A DNA stretch of 64,000 nucleotides, from assembly GCA_963920525.1 (NCBI GenBank), contig OY986438.1:74510636-74574635 (forward strand), given 5' to 3'. The translations under genes were made by a program, and so were the position numbers. The notes below the pieces were generated by a model that saw only the letters and a list, made by a program, of their open reading frames with translations, made no database searches and was not told the DNA's origin. This DNA comes from Dichetophora obliterata (Eukaryota > Arthropoda > Insecta > Diptera > Sciomyzidae). Shown one piece after another: positions 34,863-45,445 of this stretch. Within the stretch, counting starts at the first letter, position 1. Each line of letters opens with the position of its first letter.

Positions 34863-35369
34863 TATTGGGTTTGAGGTTGAAATAATGTGTTGCTTTTTGC
34901 TTCTGTGGTGTAAAGTATACCACAGTATAAAATTTTTCTAAGCGTATTGTTATTGAAATTTATACTGTATTTTAAATTCTGCCTTTCTTCTTATCAAATC
35001 TGTTCTGAAATTAATATTATGCATTAATAGACATTTGAAATTGCAAATGGTTGGCATTTCAATTAATGGAAAACAATCAGCATTTTCTGTGAAACTTAAA
35101 GTTCTGTTTTTCTTCTTATCAAATTAATTCTGGAATGAATAAGAGAGGGGTTTCATGTCAGCCAGCAAGTGTAGAGCAAATTTTCTAATTTGCTTTACGT
35201 TACATACAAAAAATAATTCCTAGGGCAAAAAAAAAGGAACCGTTAGTTTAGATTGCAATTATAAGTGATCAATTTAAATTTCATAAGTTTGTTAATAAAA
35301 ATTTCGAGAAAATGTGAAATAGCGAAATAGACTTGATTCAGATAAAAACAAACTAAAGAAAACAAAATA

Positions 35370-35558
35370 GCTGCGTTCCTTTCACCTTAATATAATCGCG
35401 ATAACAATTTTTCTCAAAGGAACGGCATGAAAAACGACTCGTAGAGGGCACTACCGTTGCAGTCATGGATAACAAAAATAATCCTATTTGTTATAGGATT
35501 ATTATTTTTGTTTTCGCTTTGCATGTAAAAAAAATAATCTGGATTATTTTGAAGCGAA
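35370..35558. mobile_element. Internally deleted, right-truncated copy of the 645-bp MITE
   Basis: It matches the first ~105 and last ~110 bases of the element at 34218-34862 almost exactly. The central ~430 bases are missing, with the junction at GCAGTCA/TGGATA. The right terminal GGAACGCAGC is lost. Confidence 0.7.
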
Positions 35559-35559
35559 G

Positions 35560-36480
35560 AATTTCAAAAATGTTATCGATGCGTTTCTAACGCCTTTTTA
35601 AACACTTGCTTTTGTAATTGGATTCAGTTCTAGTTGTTATACCAAACTAAAACGGAGCGTAGTTTGAAATAATTTTTAATTCTCAGCTAAATGACGAGAA
35701 AACCGTAAATATATTTATACAAATTTGTGATGTGAACATTTTAATAAATGAAAAATTCAATTATTTTTTGTTATAATGGGACATGGAGTGAAAGAATTAA
35801 TTTTTTATATATATGTATCTATTAAACAATGAAACATGTTGTTGTTGTTTCGGCCTTCTGTCGTTTGTTGCTATTATAAATGGGGCTGTGGTCGTATAAA
35901 AAAATAAACTGTTTTTTATTAACTTTTTGCTTTTTTATTATCCTATTTTTCGGTATTTGGCTTACTTTTTGGGCCGTCTTCAGGGCATAAAAGAATAACA
36001 AATTATTTCTTTAACATATTTAAGAGATTATATAAAGCACAAATGAAAATCTTTACATAAACAGTTTAAAAAGTTAGCGAAACTAATAGCAAAGCTTAAC
36101 AGATGGAATAAAATCACGATAAAACATTTGATATTGATATGAATTTTTTATAGGTATGTTCTGTTCTACGTTAAGTGAGGATGAAAGTTTTATAGGAAGG
36201 AAGAATAGGGAATTACAAAAAGGATATTTTGTCGTACTACAGAAGAATGCTTTATATATTTTGTAGCAATCTTTTTTTTTTTGCTTGTCAAACTTGTATC
36301 TTTGTTTAGAAAATCCTCACATTTTCATTGTCTGTTTCGACCTTTTTATATATTTCATATATATTTTATTATTTTGAGAGTACTTTTTTATTTTCTGCCG
36401 ATGCAACCCGGTTCCACCTGCATAACTACTTCATTCTCAAAAGTAGATTTGCCATTTTTTCAATTTAGACTTGCACATCC
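35560..36480. other. AT-rich upstream region of E(bx), no gene seen
   Basis: AT-rich DNA immediately upstream of the E(bx) 5' end. No MITE or ORF is convincing. Promoter elements are not obvious; a TATAAG at about 36493 is not well placed relative to any initiator I can identify. Confidence 0.4.
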
Positions 36481-36489
36481 CTAGTCTAA

Positions 36490-36858
36490 AAGTTATAAGA
36501 GGAATTTCAGTCGTCAGTTATTCCAGTTCCTCCACGATAGTTCACTGCTATCGAACACATCCACAGAAGTTATACGAAAAACGACATACAGATGGTACTT
36601 TCAGCCTTAAGAAATAGAAGAACGATTTTGATTGGCTGGATTTAAAATGATTCTGTACATATGGAAAATATTCTATTAATCTAGTTGTTTTGCGTCAAGT
36701 TTTAAAAATATTTTTTAAATAGATAATTAGAATTAATTTCTAAATTTTTACTAAATTAATAAGGTTGCAACTAAATTTCAATTGTGAAACTTAAACAAAT
36801 TTTTAATCAATTTATTAATCCATAATGGCGGATCTGCATTAGCGTTGCTTCTTCACTG
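36490..36858 (+). other. E(bx): E(bx) 5' non-coding exon (3' boundary supported)
   Basis: The sequence CACTG at 36858 is followed by a strong splice donor GTAAGT. It lies about 200 bases upstream of the E(bx) start codon, with an acceptor between. The transcription start is unknown, so the left boundary is arbitrary. The exon carries a tiny upstream frame, ATG at 36825 with a stop after five codons (MADLH), which could lower translation of the main frame. Confidence 0.45.
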
Positions 36859-37041
36859 GTAAGTGATTGCGAATTTCGCTTGCGTACTGTTTGACAACAA
36901 ACGAATGATCTGAAAATCTAATTAAATGAAGAACACTATTGTTTTTATTCGGCCTGCAGTGGTCATAAATTACATTGCATTTATAAGAAAAGTATGAAAG
37001 TTCAATATCTCAACCTTGCTTAATAGATAAAAATACCATAG
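36859..37041 (+). other. E(bx): Probable 5'-UTR intron of E(bx)
   Basis: GTAAGT at 36859 and an acceptor ACCATAG ending at 37041 bound a 183-base intron. An alternative acceptor, TTGCTTAATAG ending at 37026, has the better pyrimidine context. Either leaves the ATG at 37061 as the first start codon of the coding exon. Confidence 0.45.
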
Positions 37042-37060
37042 GGATATTCATCTAAAAGGA

Positions 37061-37334
37061 ATGGGTGGTCGTGGAAATCGTAAGCGGGGACGTCCGCCAA
37101 AGACTCAAAATGATAGGACAGGAAAATTCAATTACCAGCTGCTTAAAAAACCAAAATATTTAAGCAAGGGTTCAGAGTCTCAAATAAGTACTCCATCCGT
37201 GTCAAGAGCATCATCACCCGAGGAAAGTGAATGCAGCCGTGGACACAATCGTAAATCAACTACTAAGAGCAACAGAGGAAGAGGAAGGAAAAGTACAACA
37301 AACACTCAAAATAATAGTTTCTCCAACCGAAAAG
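37061..37334 (+). CDS. E(bx): E(bx) / NURF301 first coding exon
   Basis: E(bx) is the large BPTF-family subunit of the ISWI-containing NURF chromatin-remodelling complex; it acts in the nucleus. The exon encodes 91 residues plus one base. It opens MGGRGNRKRGRPPKTQNDR, with the AT-hook KRGRPPK at residues 8-14, then FNYQLLKKPKYLS, a Ser/Pro stretch, and a second basic RGRGRKS patch. This matches the start of Drosophila E(bx) closely in order and content. The start is in good context (AAAAGGA before ATG). A donor AAAG/GTAACA at 37335 ends the exon in phase 1, after the first base of a Gly codon, as expected from the protein. The remaining ~2000+ residues (DDT, PHD fingers, bromodomain) are not in view; I found no second coding exon to the right. 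Confidence 0.88.
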
Positions 37335-37568
37335 GTAACATGACAGAAATATCTGTTATATTCTATAAAAATATAAATTAAGTATGGTCCATGGGCTTTG
37401 CCTATGGTTCATGGGCAAAGCAAATAACTATAGAAGTTAGGTGGTACTTTCTCCATATTTGTAACTACAGCTTCTGTTAAAGTAAGTTGAGATGACTACA
37501 TATAATGGTGTGTCTGCCTATAAATCAGTGTCATGTCATAAAAAAACACAAGAACTAGATTAGACTTA

Positions 37569-37807
37569 TGGCCAATTTTTCAGTGTGAGCTTAAACTCTA
37601 GTCAAATTAAATTGATATTAACTCATCAAAATTGAACGTTTAAACTCGGTTTAACTAGATAGATATGTTAGCATTCGTTGAAGTTAAATTGACTTAGATG
37701 ATCATATGTGTTCATTTTTGCATAAATCGAGTTTAAACGTCCAATTTTGGTGAGTTAACGTCAGTTTATTTTGACTAGAATTTAAGCTCGCGCTGAAAAA
37801 TTGGCCA
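37569..37807. mobile_element. 239-bp palindromic MITE, TTA target duplication (PIF/Harbinger-like)
   Basis: The two ~80-base arms (TGGCCAATTTTTCAG... at the left, its complement at the right) pair with about 85% identity. TTA flanks both sides (37566-37568, 37808-37810). It lies 235 bases into the E(bx) intron, has no coding capacity, and would form a near full-length hairpin in the pre-mRNA. Confidence 0.75.
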
Positions 37808-37810
37808 TTA

Positions 37811-38690
37811 GAGAAAAGTTGGAAATTGCCTTAAATAAAGGGTCCGCCATATAAGCCATAAGCATAAGCGGTCTAAGCATATTTCAAAAAAGTGTAAGGA
37901 TAATTGAAGAAATGTCCTATACGAAGACCTGAAGTAGTCTCTTAGGACAACATAAATAAATCAATGAAAATTTACAATTAAAATTTTAGCCAGTGATTAA
38001 ATTGCTGTTATCAAAGTCTTTAAAAAGCTTTTTAAAGCACTCATTGCTTCCATAATTTCAAAACTTACTACAGCTTAAGCTATTGCTTGAGAAAAGTCAA
38101 AGCAAAAGCAAAAAAAAAAAAAAATATGTGATCGACTGCGATCAACCGTCGGCAGTTTCAGCAGTTTGTTTTGATTGACTGATAGCCGGTATACATTGAC
38201 CAATTGTCAAAAAATGGAACGCATGTTTTCTTAAGAAGATTTAATTTTTCGAAGACGGCACGACAAAGAGAGAAGACGACCACAATTGTTGCTGCCGGAG
38301 ACTTCAATCTATTTCTAATTTGATAGACTTCAAAAGCGAAAATAGAATAATTTGTTTGTTTTGTATGAAATACAGACTTCCGCTGTTGCATTCATTATAA
38401 TCAAGTCGCCGAGAATACTGCGACATTGCTCTCTGACGGAAAGTTTTCGTTTTGTCTGTGGACGCCTGTTGCAGTCAATGTGTATCGGCTATAAAACTGA
38501 ACAAAATCGGAAGTAGCAGCAACTGTTAAACTTTTGCAATTCGAAGCAGCATAAGTTTTTGAACAGTCGTTGCAGTCTGATACATTTGTTTGATACATTT
38601 GTGCTGATACATTTGTTTGATAAATAGTCTCAGAAAGTTTTTTGCTTCCTTCAAAAAGAAAAATTGACAAATTGAAATTGGCACTGTTTA
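37811..38690. other. Intronic DNA, no gene seen
   Basis: Within the presumed E(bx) intron. A short tandem repeat of GATACATTTGTTT-type units (about 11-22 bases, three to four copies) lies at 38577-38622. The small frames at 38158-38391 and 38401-38670 (minus) resemble no known protein. Confidence 0.5.
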
Positions 38691-38692
38691 CA

Positions 38693-38990
38693 TTTATTTA
38701 TTTATTTCATTAAATTTATAATCTAAAGCCAATTAAGGCCAAAATTGATTATATAGACTCGCAGCGAGTAAAAAAAATAATGTTTTACATTTCATTTTAC
38801 ATAAGTTATTTACATTCAACTAATTCATCATTATTTTAAATTTTTAAATATTTAATTTTTAATCTTTTTTTAAATAGCTCACTACCATCTAATTTGAAAA
38901 ACATTCCCAAATTATAATACCATTTCAAATACAAAAAGAAATAAACTTGAAGGCCTAATTTCAGCGAGATCCCGAACTAGAACGTATATG
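38693..38990 (-). mobile_element. 5'-truncated non-LTR retrotransposon fragment
   Basis: A tail of repeated AAAT (plus strand ATTTATTTATTTATTTC, 38693-38710) is preceded, on the minus strand, by the last RT-region codons, including GSELFKKRLK. The tail type and C-terminal sequence resemble the full element next to it at 38993-43500, so it is a short sister copy of the same or a close family. Confidence 0.5.
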
Positions 38991-39282
38991 ATTTTTTTTT
39001 TTATATTTATTTATTTATTTATTTAGCTTCTTCGCTATTTAAAGAAACAGTACGTTTTTTACTTAAACTAAACTTATTCTAACAGGGTTTATTTAATTTT
39101 TTTCTTCTTTTTTTCCTCCTCATCTTTTCCTTGTTTTGGTGTTCGAAGATATGGAATTCAAAGTGGGCGTAATCCGCCCACCTGATTGACATGAATTCAA
39201 GAACACATCAAAAGGAAAAGGGGAGAAGAGAAGAAAAGAAAAGAAGAAAAAGGAACTTACATACTATCATATTTTTATTTTC

Positions 39283-42155
39283 TTAATCATAATTATTCTT
39301 TATATAAATTATAAGTTTTCTCTTAAATACATTACTATTTACCTCATTTTTTAAGCTATTGGGCAAACTGTTAAATAAGTTTAAACCTTTATGCCACAAA
39401 CTGTTTTGTGCTCTACTCGTTGGAAAGTATCCTACTCGGAAATCTGAATTATTTCTTAAATTATAGGGTTGTACATTCGCAACATAAACTATCTGACAAC
39501 TTAAATATTTTGGGAGCAAATTATGTTTCATTTTAAATATAAATAATATCACATTCATCAAAGTTCTTTGATTTATTGACAACCAGCATAAAATATCTAA
39601 CATATACCTTATATGTGTTAAAAAACCACATCTTAATATACATCTCATTCCTCTATTTTGCAGTTTCTGTAGTCTTTCTGTCATTTGCAATGACCCTAAA
39701 AACAAAATTGTTAAACAATATTCAAAATGTGGCTTAATCATAACATTATAGATTTGTATTGCACTTCTGAATGATATTTTTTGCGGATTCTTTGGAAAAA
39801 TCCAATTTTTTTGGCTATCTTCTTGCATATGTAATTAATATGTACATCAAATCTCAACTGATTATCTAGCATAATACCCAAGTATTTAATTTCTTTTACA
39901 TATTCAATTTCTTCGCCGTTTACAACAATTTTATTGCTAGATTCACCATTTATTATAATAGCTTTTGTTTTATTTGTATTAAGTTTTAGTTTGTTCATTT
40001 TAAGGTACTTTCCAACGTTTTCTAAATCAGAGTTAAGATGACTAATGCACTCTTCGGCAGAGTCACCTGTCACATACAATAAGGTATCATCGGCAAACAT
40101 GCATATCTTCGATTTATTTAAAACCTTTTCCATATCGTTTATGTAAATGATGAAGAGAGGTGTACCCAAAACTGCACCCTGCGGTACACCCAAAGTAACT
40201 GTCGCTGGTTCAGAAACGTATTCTGCTACTTTTTTTTTTGAGTTCTTCCCGAAAGATAACTTTTAAACCAATTAAGTTCGATTTCTCTTATACCGTACAT
40301 ATGCAGCTTCTGTAGTAGTATATTTGTCAATACTTTCAAAGGCTCTTTGTAGATCAAGAAAAACGGCTACTATGACTTTTTTATCTTGTGTTTCCGACTT
40401 CCACTGTGCAACAACAAGATTCAACAGCGCTTCACATTTATGTTGTTTTCTAAATCCAGATTGGTAGTCAGAGAGCAACGAGTGCGATTCCATATAATCC
40501 TCTACTTGTGAATGAACAATTTTTTCAATAATTTTGCTTTCTGTCATTAACATATTGATGGGTCTGAAGTTTTCTGGGGTTACAGCATTTTTCACTTTCT
40601 CAATCAGTACCACTGTGGATTCTTTCCAGCAATCTGGAAAAATTCCAGAACGTAAAGATTCATTTATAATTTGAAGAAATGTTGGTCCAATTATCTCAAA
40701 CGCGCTAGACAACATCCTCACGGAAAGAAATTTAAAGTCTTTTTTGTTATTCATTTTTTTCATTATAGTTTTTAAGTCATTTAAATTTAACAACTGAAAT
40801 TTAAAATTATTTTCACTTCTTTCAAGTAGATTTTTATATTGTACATAAGGAATATTTGCATTTATACACTCAACACTGTCTACAAAGAATTTGTTTAGAA
40901 CGTTTGCGATTTCTTGTTTGTTTATTATAGTTCTTCCATTTATCACAATTTTATTTATTTCATTTTTCTCTTCGTTAAGAACTAATGTTTTAATTGATCT
41001 CCACATTGATTTTTGGTCTACTGCCTGGTCTACTTTTCTTGCTATATAACGGTTCTTTGCTAAAGCTAGCTCGGATACGTATTTGTTTCTAGAACATTTG
41101 TAAATGTCCCAATCATTTACGTTGTTTGTCCATACTGCAAGCTGATATGATTGAATTTTTTGTTTTTTTAAATTATAAAGATTTGAATTGAACCATGCGT
41201 TACATTGATTTCCTCCTGTGATTTCTCTTGTAATTACCATTCTATTTAAAAAATCACTTATGATGCGACTAAAAACATTTGCCGACTGGTTGCAACTTAT
41301 AGAATAATTCACCATTGCAAAACCTCTTTGAACTAGTTCACTACAGAAAATCTCTTGGTTATAATGCACAGTCCGAATGATTTTCTTTTTTTTTCCATCC
41401 CTTGCGTTGATTTTAATATCAATATCAATTGATTCATGGTCACTCACTTTAAATTCTTTTTTTGTATTTGCTTTAACACATGAATTATTGGAAAGCACAT
41501 AATCAATTAGAGTAGATGAAGTTCTCGTTATTCTTGTTGGTTCGGTAACGATTTGTTTGAAGGAATTATCATTAATTACTTGCTCAATTTTTCTTTTATA
41601 GATATTATTTTCAAACCAGTCAACATTAAAATCACCCATAACTAACACGCGATCGCTTAAAGACGCACATTCCTCCATTTTAGATTTAAAAAATTCACAA
41701 AAGGTACTCTCCGGAGATTTTTGTTTATCGGGGGATCTGTATACCGCCACTAGTACTAAATTTATGTTTTTCAGGCTTACTTTTATCACTAGCCACCAGA
41801 TCATTTTTCCAACTGAAATAACTTTTAATGCCTGCGTATGCCATTCCTGCTTAATGTAGAAGGCCACTCCACCAGTGTGATTTGATATACTATCACACCT
41901 TACCAAATTGTAACTCTTTAATTGTACTTCTGAGTCAAGTATGTATTCTGTCAAATGCGTTTCAGTTACACAAATAAAATCCCAGTTATTTTCGGCGACT
42001 ATTATTTCAAGTTGATTTATATTTGTACGAATCCCTCCAATATTCAAGCTAAGGCAAATAAAATCCCAGTTATTTTCGGCGACTATTATTTCAAGTTGAT
42101 TTATATTTGTACGAATCCCTCCAATATTCAAGCTAAGGCACTTCAAATTTGATTG
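39283..42155 (-). pseudogene. ORF2: APE endonuclease plus reverse transcriptase, frameshifted
   Basis: The endonuclease (42146-41400) shows LSLNIGGIR, CVTETHL, VMGDFNVDW and DHESIDIDIK, the expected E, GDFN and SDH-type motifs. The linker and RT follow, with NFRPINMLM, VFLDLQRAFESID, then after a shift GVPQGAVLGTPL and FADDTLLYV (40193-39738), and a thumb to 39283. Frameshifts near 40320 and 39790 break it. There is no ATG at the start: the frame runs straight on from ORF1's TAG (42156) with CAA-TCA following the stop. The first 28 codons of the endonuclease are duplicated in tandem and in frame. Confidence 0.85.
41971..42140. repeat. 84-bp perfect tandem duplication inside ORF2
   Basis: Bases 41971-42054 and 42055-42138 are identical, with two further matching bases. 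The unit is a multiple of three, so the endonuclease frame survives with 28 residues repeated (SLNIGGIRTNINQLEIIV occurs twice). Perfect identity implies a recent event, or an assembly duplication. Confidence 0.95.
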
Positions 42156-43473
42156 CTAATACATTACTTTTTCAGCTTCTATTCTCAATTTTCTCTGTAG
42201 AGTGCTGCAGGTACTATCTCTGCAGTCATGGTCTACATTAATATCATTGAGATTCAACCTTTCTTTTGCTTTGATGCAATTTATACATTTTAGGAATCCA
42301 TTGTTGCAATCTTTATAGGAATGACCTGTTTTACTGCATTTCGCACATACTTGATTTATCTCACTGCATACACTTGACTTATGATTAAAACCCCAACATT
42401 TAAAGCATCTCGTTACATTAAGGCTTTCGTACGCCGCGCATCTATCCCATCCAATATTAACTTTTTTTTTCTCTCATGATATTTTTAAAGCCATCGCCAT
42501 CAACCTCAAGCAATGCATTGTACACTCGCGGGTTTTTAAATGACTTATACACTTTAATACATTTTAGCTCTTTACAGTAGAAGTCGTTTTGGTTTTTTAT
42601 TGCGGCTATTATTTGCTCACTCTCTAAATTACCACTCATTCCCGATATTAAAATTTTTGGGTTTCTCATTTTAGGCAGTTGGACATCGTACTTTTCACTC
42701 ATTTTGTTCTTCATTTCGTTTGCTAAGATTACTCGAGCCTCATCACTTTCACACCGAATAGCGACCGCACCGTTTTGCCTGTTTACTATTCCCTTTACTC
42801 CAACAGTCAACTCCGATGGGTTTATTTTATTTTTAATTTCATTTCTTGTTGTTTCGCTCTCTTGTTTTTCTTTAGGTTTTATAATAACAGGCGCACTAGT
42901 GATCGTTAATTGTTTTAGCTTTGAAGCATACGTTTCACTTTTACCTCCACTCACGTTTTTGTTGTTTACGAAATTTTTTAACTCTTCGCAAATTTTTTTA
43001 TTCTCCTTCGCACTTGCTTCAACTTCCCGACTTATTTGCTCACATTGCAATTTGAAGCCATTTACAGTGTTTCCTAGGGCACTCACCTTAGCTTCACATG
43101 ATTCTTGAGCTTTAATCATAGATTTTACTCTCTCTCTATATCTCGACTCAATCGCTTCAAGCAAATTTTTTATTTCACTCTCATTTATTTTTAAAGAATT
43201 ACTAAATTCTTCTTTATATTCTTTTAAGTATCTTGCATTCGTGGTTACACTCTCTTGCATGTCTTTTAAAACCAAATCAACATTGTTTATATATAATATG
43301 CAATCATCACAGATAAATTTTATCATATTGTTTGTATTTAGAATATTGCTTCTATATTGGTCAAGGCCCGAACATTTTGGTGCTGAATGGAAATTCTTTC
43401 CACACACACCTGCACATCTTATTCCTGTCTCTCCACGTATCGCACTTCTGCACTTTGTACATTCTGCTGACAT
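42156..43473 (-). pseudogene. ORF1: PHD-like finger, coiled coil, RNA-binding region, three zinc knuckles; one frameshift
   Basis: The first 338 residues are open. A PHD-like finger comes first (CTKCRSAIRGETGIRCAGVCG, His, then CDDC at about residues 4-58), followed by a charged helical region (about 60-175). An RNA-recognition-like part lies at about 215-335 (ILANEMKNKMSEKYDVQLPK). The frame breaks at a nine-A run near 42460. In the next frame come two perfect CCHC knuckles (CFKCWGFNHKSSVC and CAKCSKTGHSYKDC) and a longer variant, ending at TAG (42158-42156). It would be an RNA-binding chaperone of the element. Except for the A-run shift it looks well preserved. Confidence 0.8.
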
Positions 43474-43515
43474 TACACTCTTAATGCCACTATATTTAAG
43501 TTTATAAAGTTTTAT

Positions 43516-43736
43516 GCCCGTATTATGTACAATAACTCAACTTAAGTTGACTCGATTCAACTAATTTTTTTTCATAAAACGTATTACATACATTTTAGTT
43601 GAAACATGTAGTTGTCTTAATCTTTCAAAAATTTACAAATTACATAGTTCAACTAGAATATATGTAATAAGTTATACGAAAAAAAATTAGTTGAATCTAG
43701 TCAACTTAAGTTGAGTTGTCATACATAATAGGGGCC
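43516..43736. mobile_element. 221-bp palindromic MITE
   Basis: The arms of about 85-90 bases (left start GCCCGTATTATGTAC, right end TACATAATAGGGGC) pair closely and include an identical stretch ACTCAACTTAAGTTGAC. There is no coding capacity. Target duplication was not resolved. It sits right beside the 5' end of the 38.9-43.5 kb retrotransposon. Confidence 0.7.
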
Positions 43737-45445
43737 TTAGTTTCGAAAATTTTATTGGAGCGCTTCAAAAACACTTCTGCACACGTTGAGTTCACTCAAC
43801 TGATTAGAAACAAACTGAAATGATAGAGATAATTATTTTTAAAAACAGCTAAAGAGTGACTGAATACTTTAAGTTCAATAGGTAGATGATTCCATATCCT
43901 CGCAGTTTTAATAAATGATAGCTCAAAATTAGAGTTATGAATTCTAGGTATAACAACCATAGAATTTCTCTGAGACCTACACATATTGAACAGTACAGAA
44001 ATATTATTAGGAGCAGCACATTTCATAACTCTGTAGAATAGAGATATTAATCTAAACTTTATATAATCATAAATTCTGTTACATGGTCACTTATGTGAAG
44101 ATTTATAGACGTATCTTATGACTATTAAATGATAGACGTAAATTATTAAGATTGAATAAAGTGGTATGTACCAGAGTATACCTCCAGTCCATAAACAATT
44201 CCATGGAGCATGAGCAGTTTTATATTTAATGAAGGAGGCAAGTACCCCGCCAAAAATTTTTTTAATTTTGTAAGGCCTTTACTTAATATTCGCTTATTTA
44301 ATGCATTTCATAATACTTAAAGCCCAAAAAGCTTTTACTTTTTGTTTAAAGTAATGCAGACTGTAATGCCTCATAATAACATTTGTTTATTTTTGTTTTC
44401 TTTATTCTTTGGTTCTTAATCAAGTAATGCCAAGAGTAAAGTATTTGCTTCTTTAATAAGTTCTCTGTACCAATTATAAAATGACTTGTGCATAAGATAT
44501 TATTTATCCGCCTCCGGTATGCATATGCATAAGTGTTTCTCTTGTATAAGAAACTGCATTCGCCTACCGCCAATGATATGCCTATGTTAAAGTAATGCAT
44601 TCTGTAAGCCAGAAGGTAAGTGATTATTGACGTTTTCTAGATTATTTTAGGCATTACTTGTAAGCGACGTTTTTGCTGGCATATATATATATGCCCAAAC
44701 TATATAACTTTCTCAAAGCGCAATTAATCCTCGAGCTAACAAGATTATTTGAGGCTTAAAAGAAAGATCAGAATCAACTATAATTACTAGACACTTCATT
44801 CTATCTACATTCTCCATCAGAATACCATCAAAAGAAACACGTAAGGATTGGGCACCTCTACAGGCACTATTAAAAATCGTAACTTTAGACTTACTACTAT
44901 TTATATGAAGCCCATTCATAACCATCCAGTTTTTTATTAGAGCAATCTATGACAGCTTGAAGAGAATCAATAGAATCAAAAGTTTATGTGTAAAGTATAT
45001 ATATATATATATCATCTGCAAACGTAAAAACATTCGAGCAATCTATTCCTAAGTAATCAACAAAGTCGTTAACATACATCAGAAATAGTAAAGGACCGAG
45101 TACTGAACCCTGCGGGACCCCACTGTAACAGCCAAGAACATTTGAAGATCTATTACCATTCGAAACAATCTGTTTGCGACCATTTAAAAAAGATTCAATC
45201 ATTTTACATCCACTACCAGCAAAAATTAACTTATCGTTGAGCTTGGTTATCAAAATGTTATGATCAACCAAGTCAAAAGCTTTAGAAAGATCTAGGGAAA
45301 GTAGAACATTCACCTTGCTCAAGTTAATATTATTACATATCTTCTCAGTTAATCCAATAAGAAGAGTCGTTGTACTATGCCCTTTACAAAACCCAGACTG
45401 ACATTGACTCAGCATGTTATTATTAACATAAATATGTTCCATTAT

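Larger units (their letters stand above)
38993..43500 (-). mobile_element. Near full-length non-LTR retrotransposon (CR1/Jockey group, PHD-ORF1)
   Basis: On the minus strand: ORF1 with PHD-like finger and zinc knuckles (43473-42156), then ORF2 with APE endonuclease and reverse transcriptase (42155-39283). A 3' UTR follows and ends in a repeated AAAT tail (38993-39022). About 4.5 kb fits a full-length element. ORF2 follows ORF1 in the same frame across one TAG. Frame breaks lie at an A run near 42460, near 40320 and near 39790. An 84-bp tandem duplication sits in the endonuclease start. Confidence 0.85.

Noticed and set aside
42704..43108. 134-codon plus-strand frame with hydrophobic stretches
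   Set aside because: It is antisense to the well-supported ORF1 of the retrotransposon; hydrophobicity arises from reading A-rich coding sequence backwards.
44999..45012. TATATATATATATA tract as promoter element
   Set aside because: Simple repeat inside a reverse transcriptase relic.
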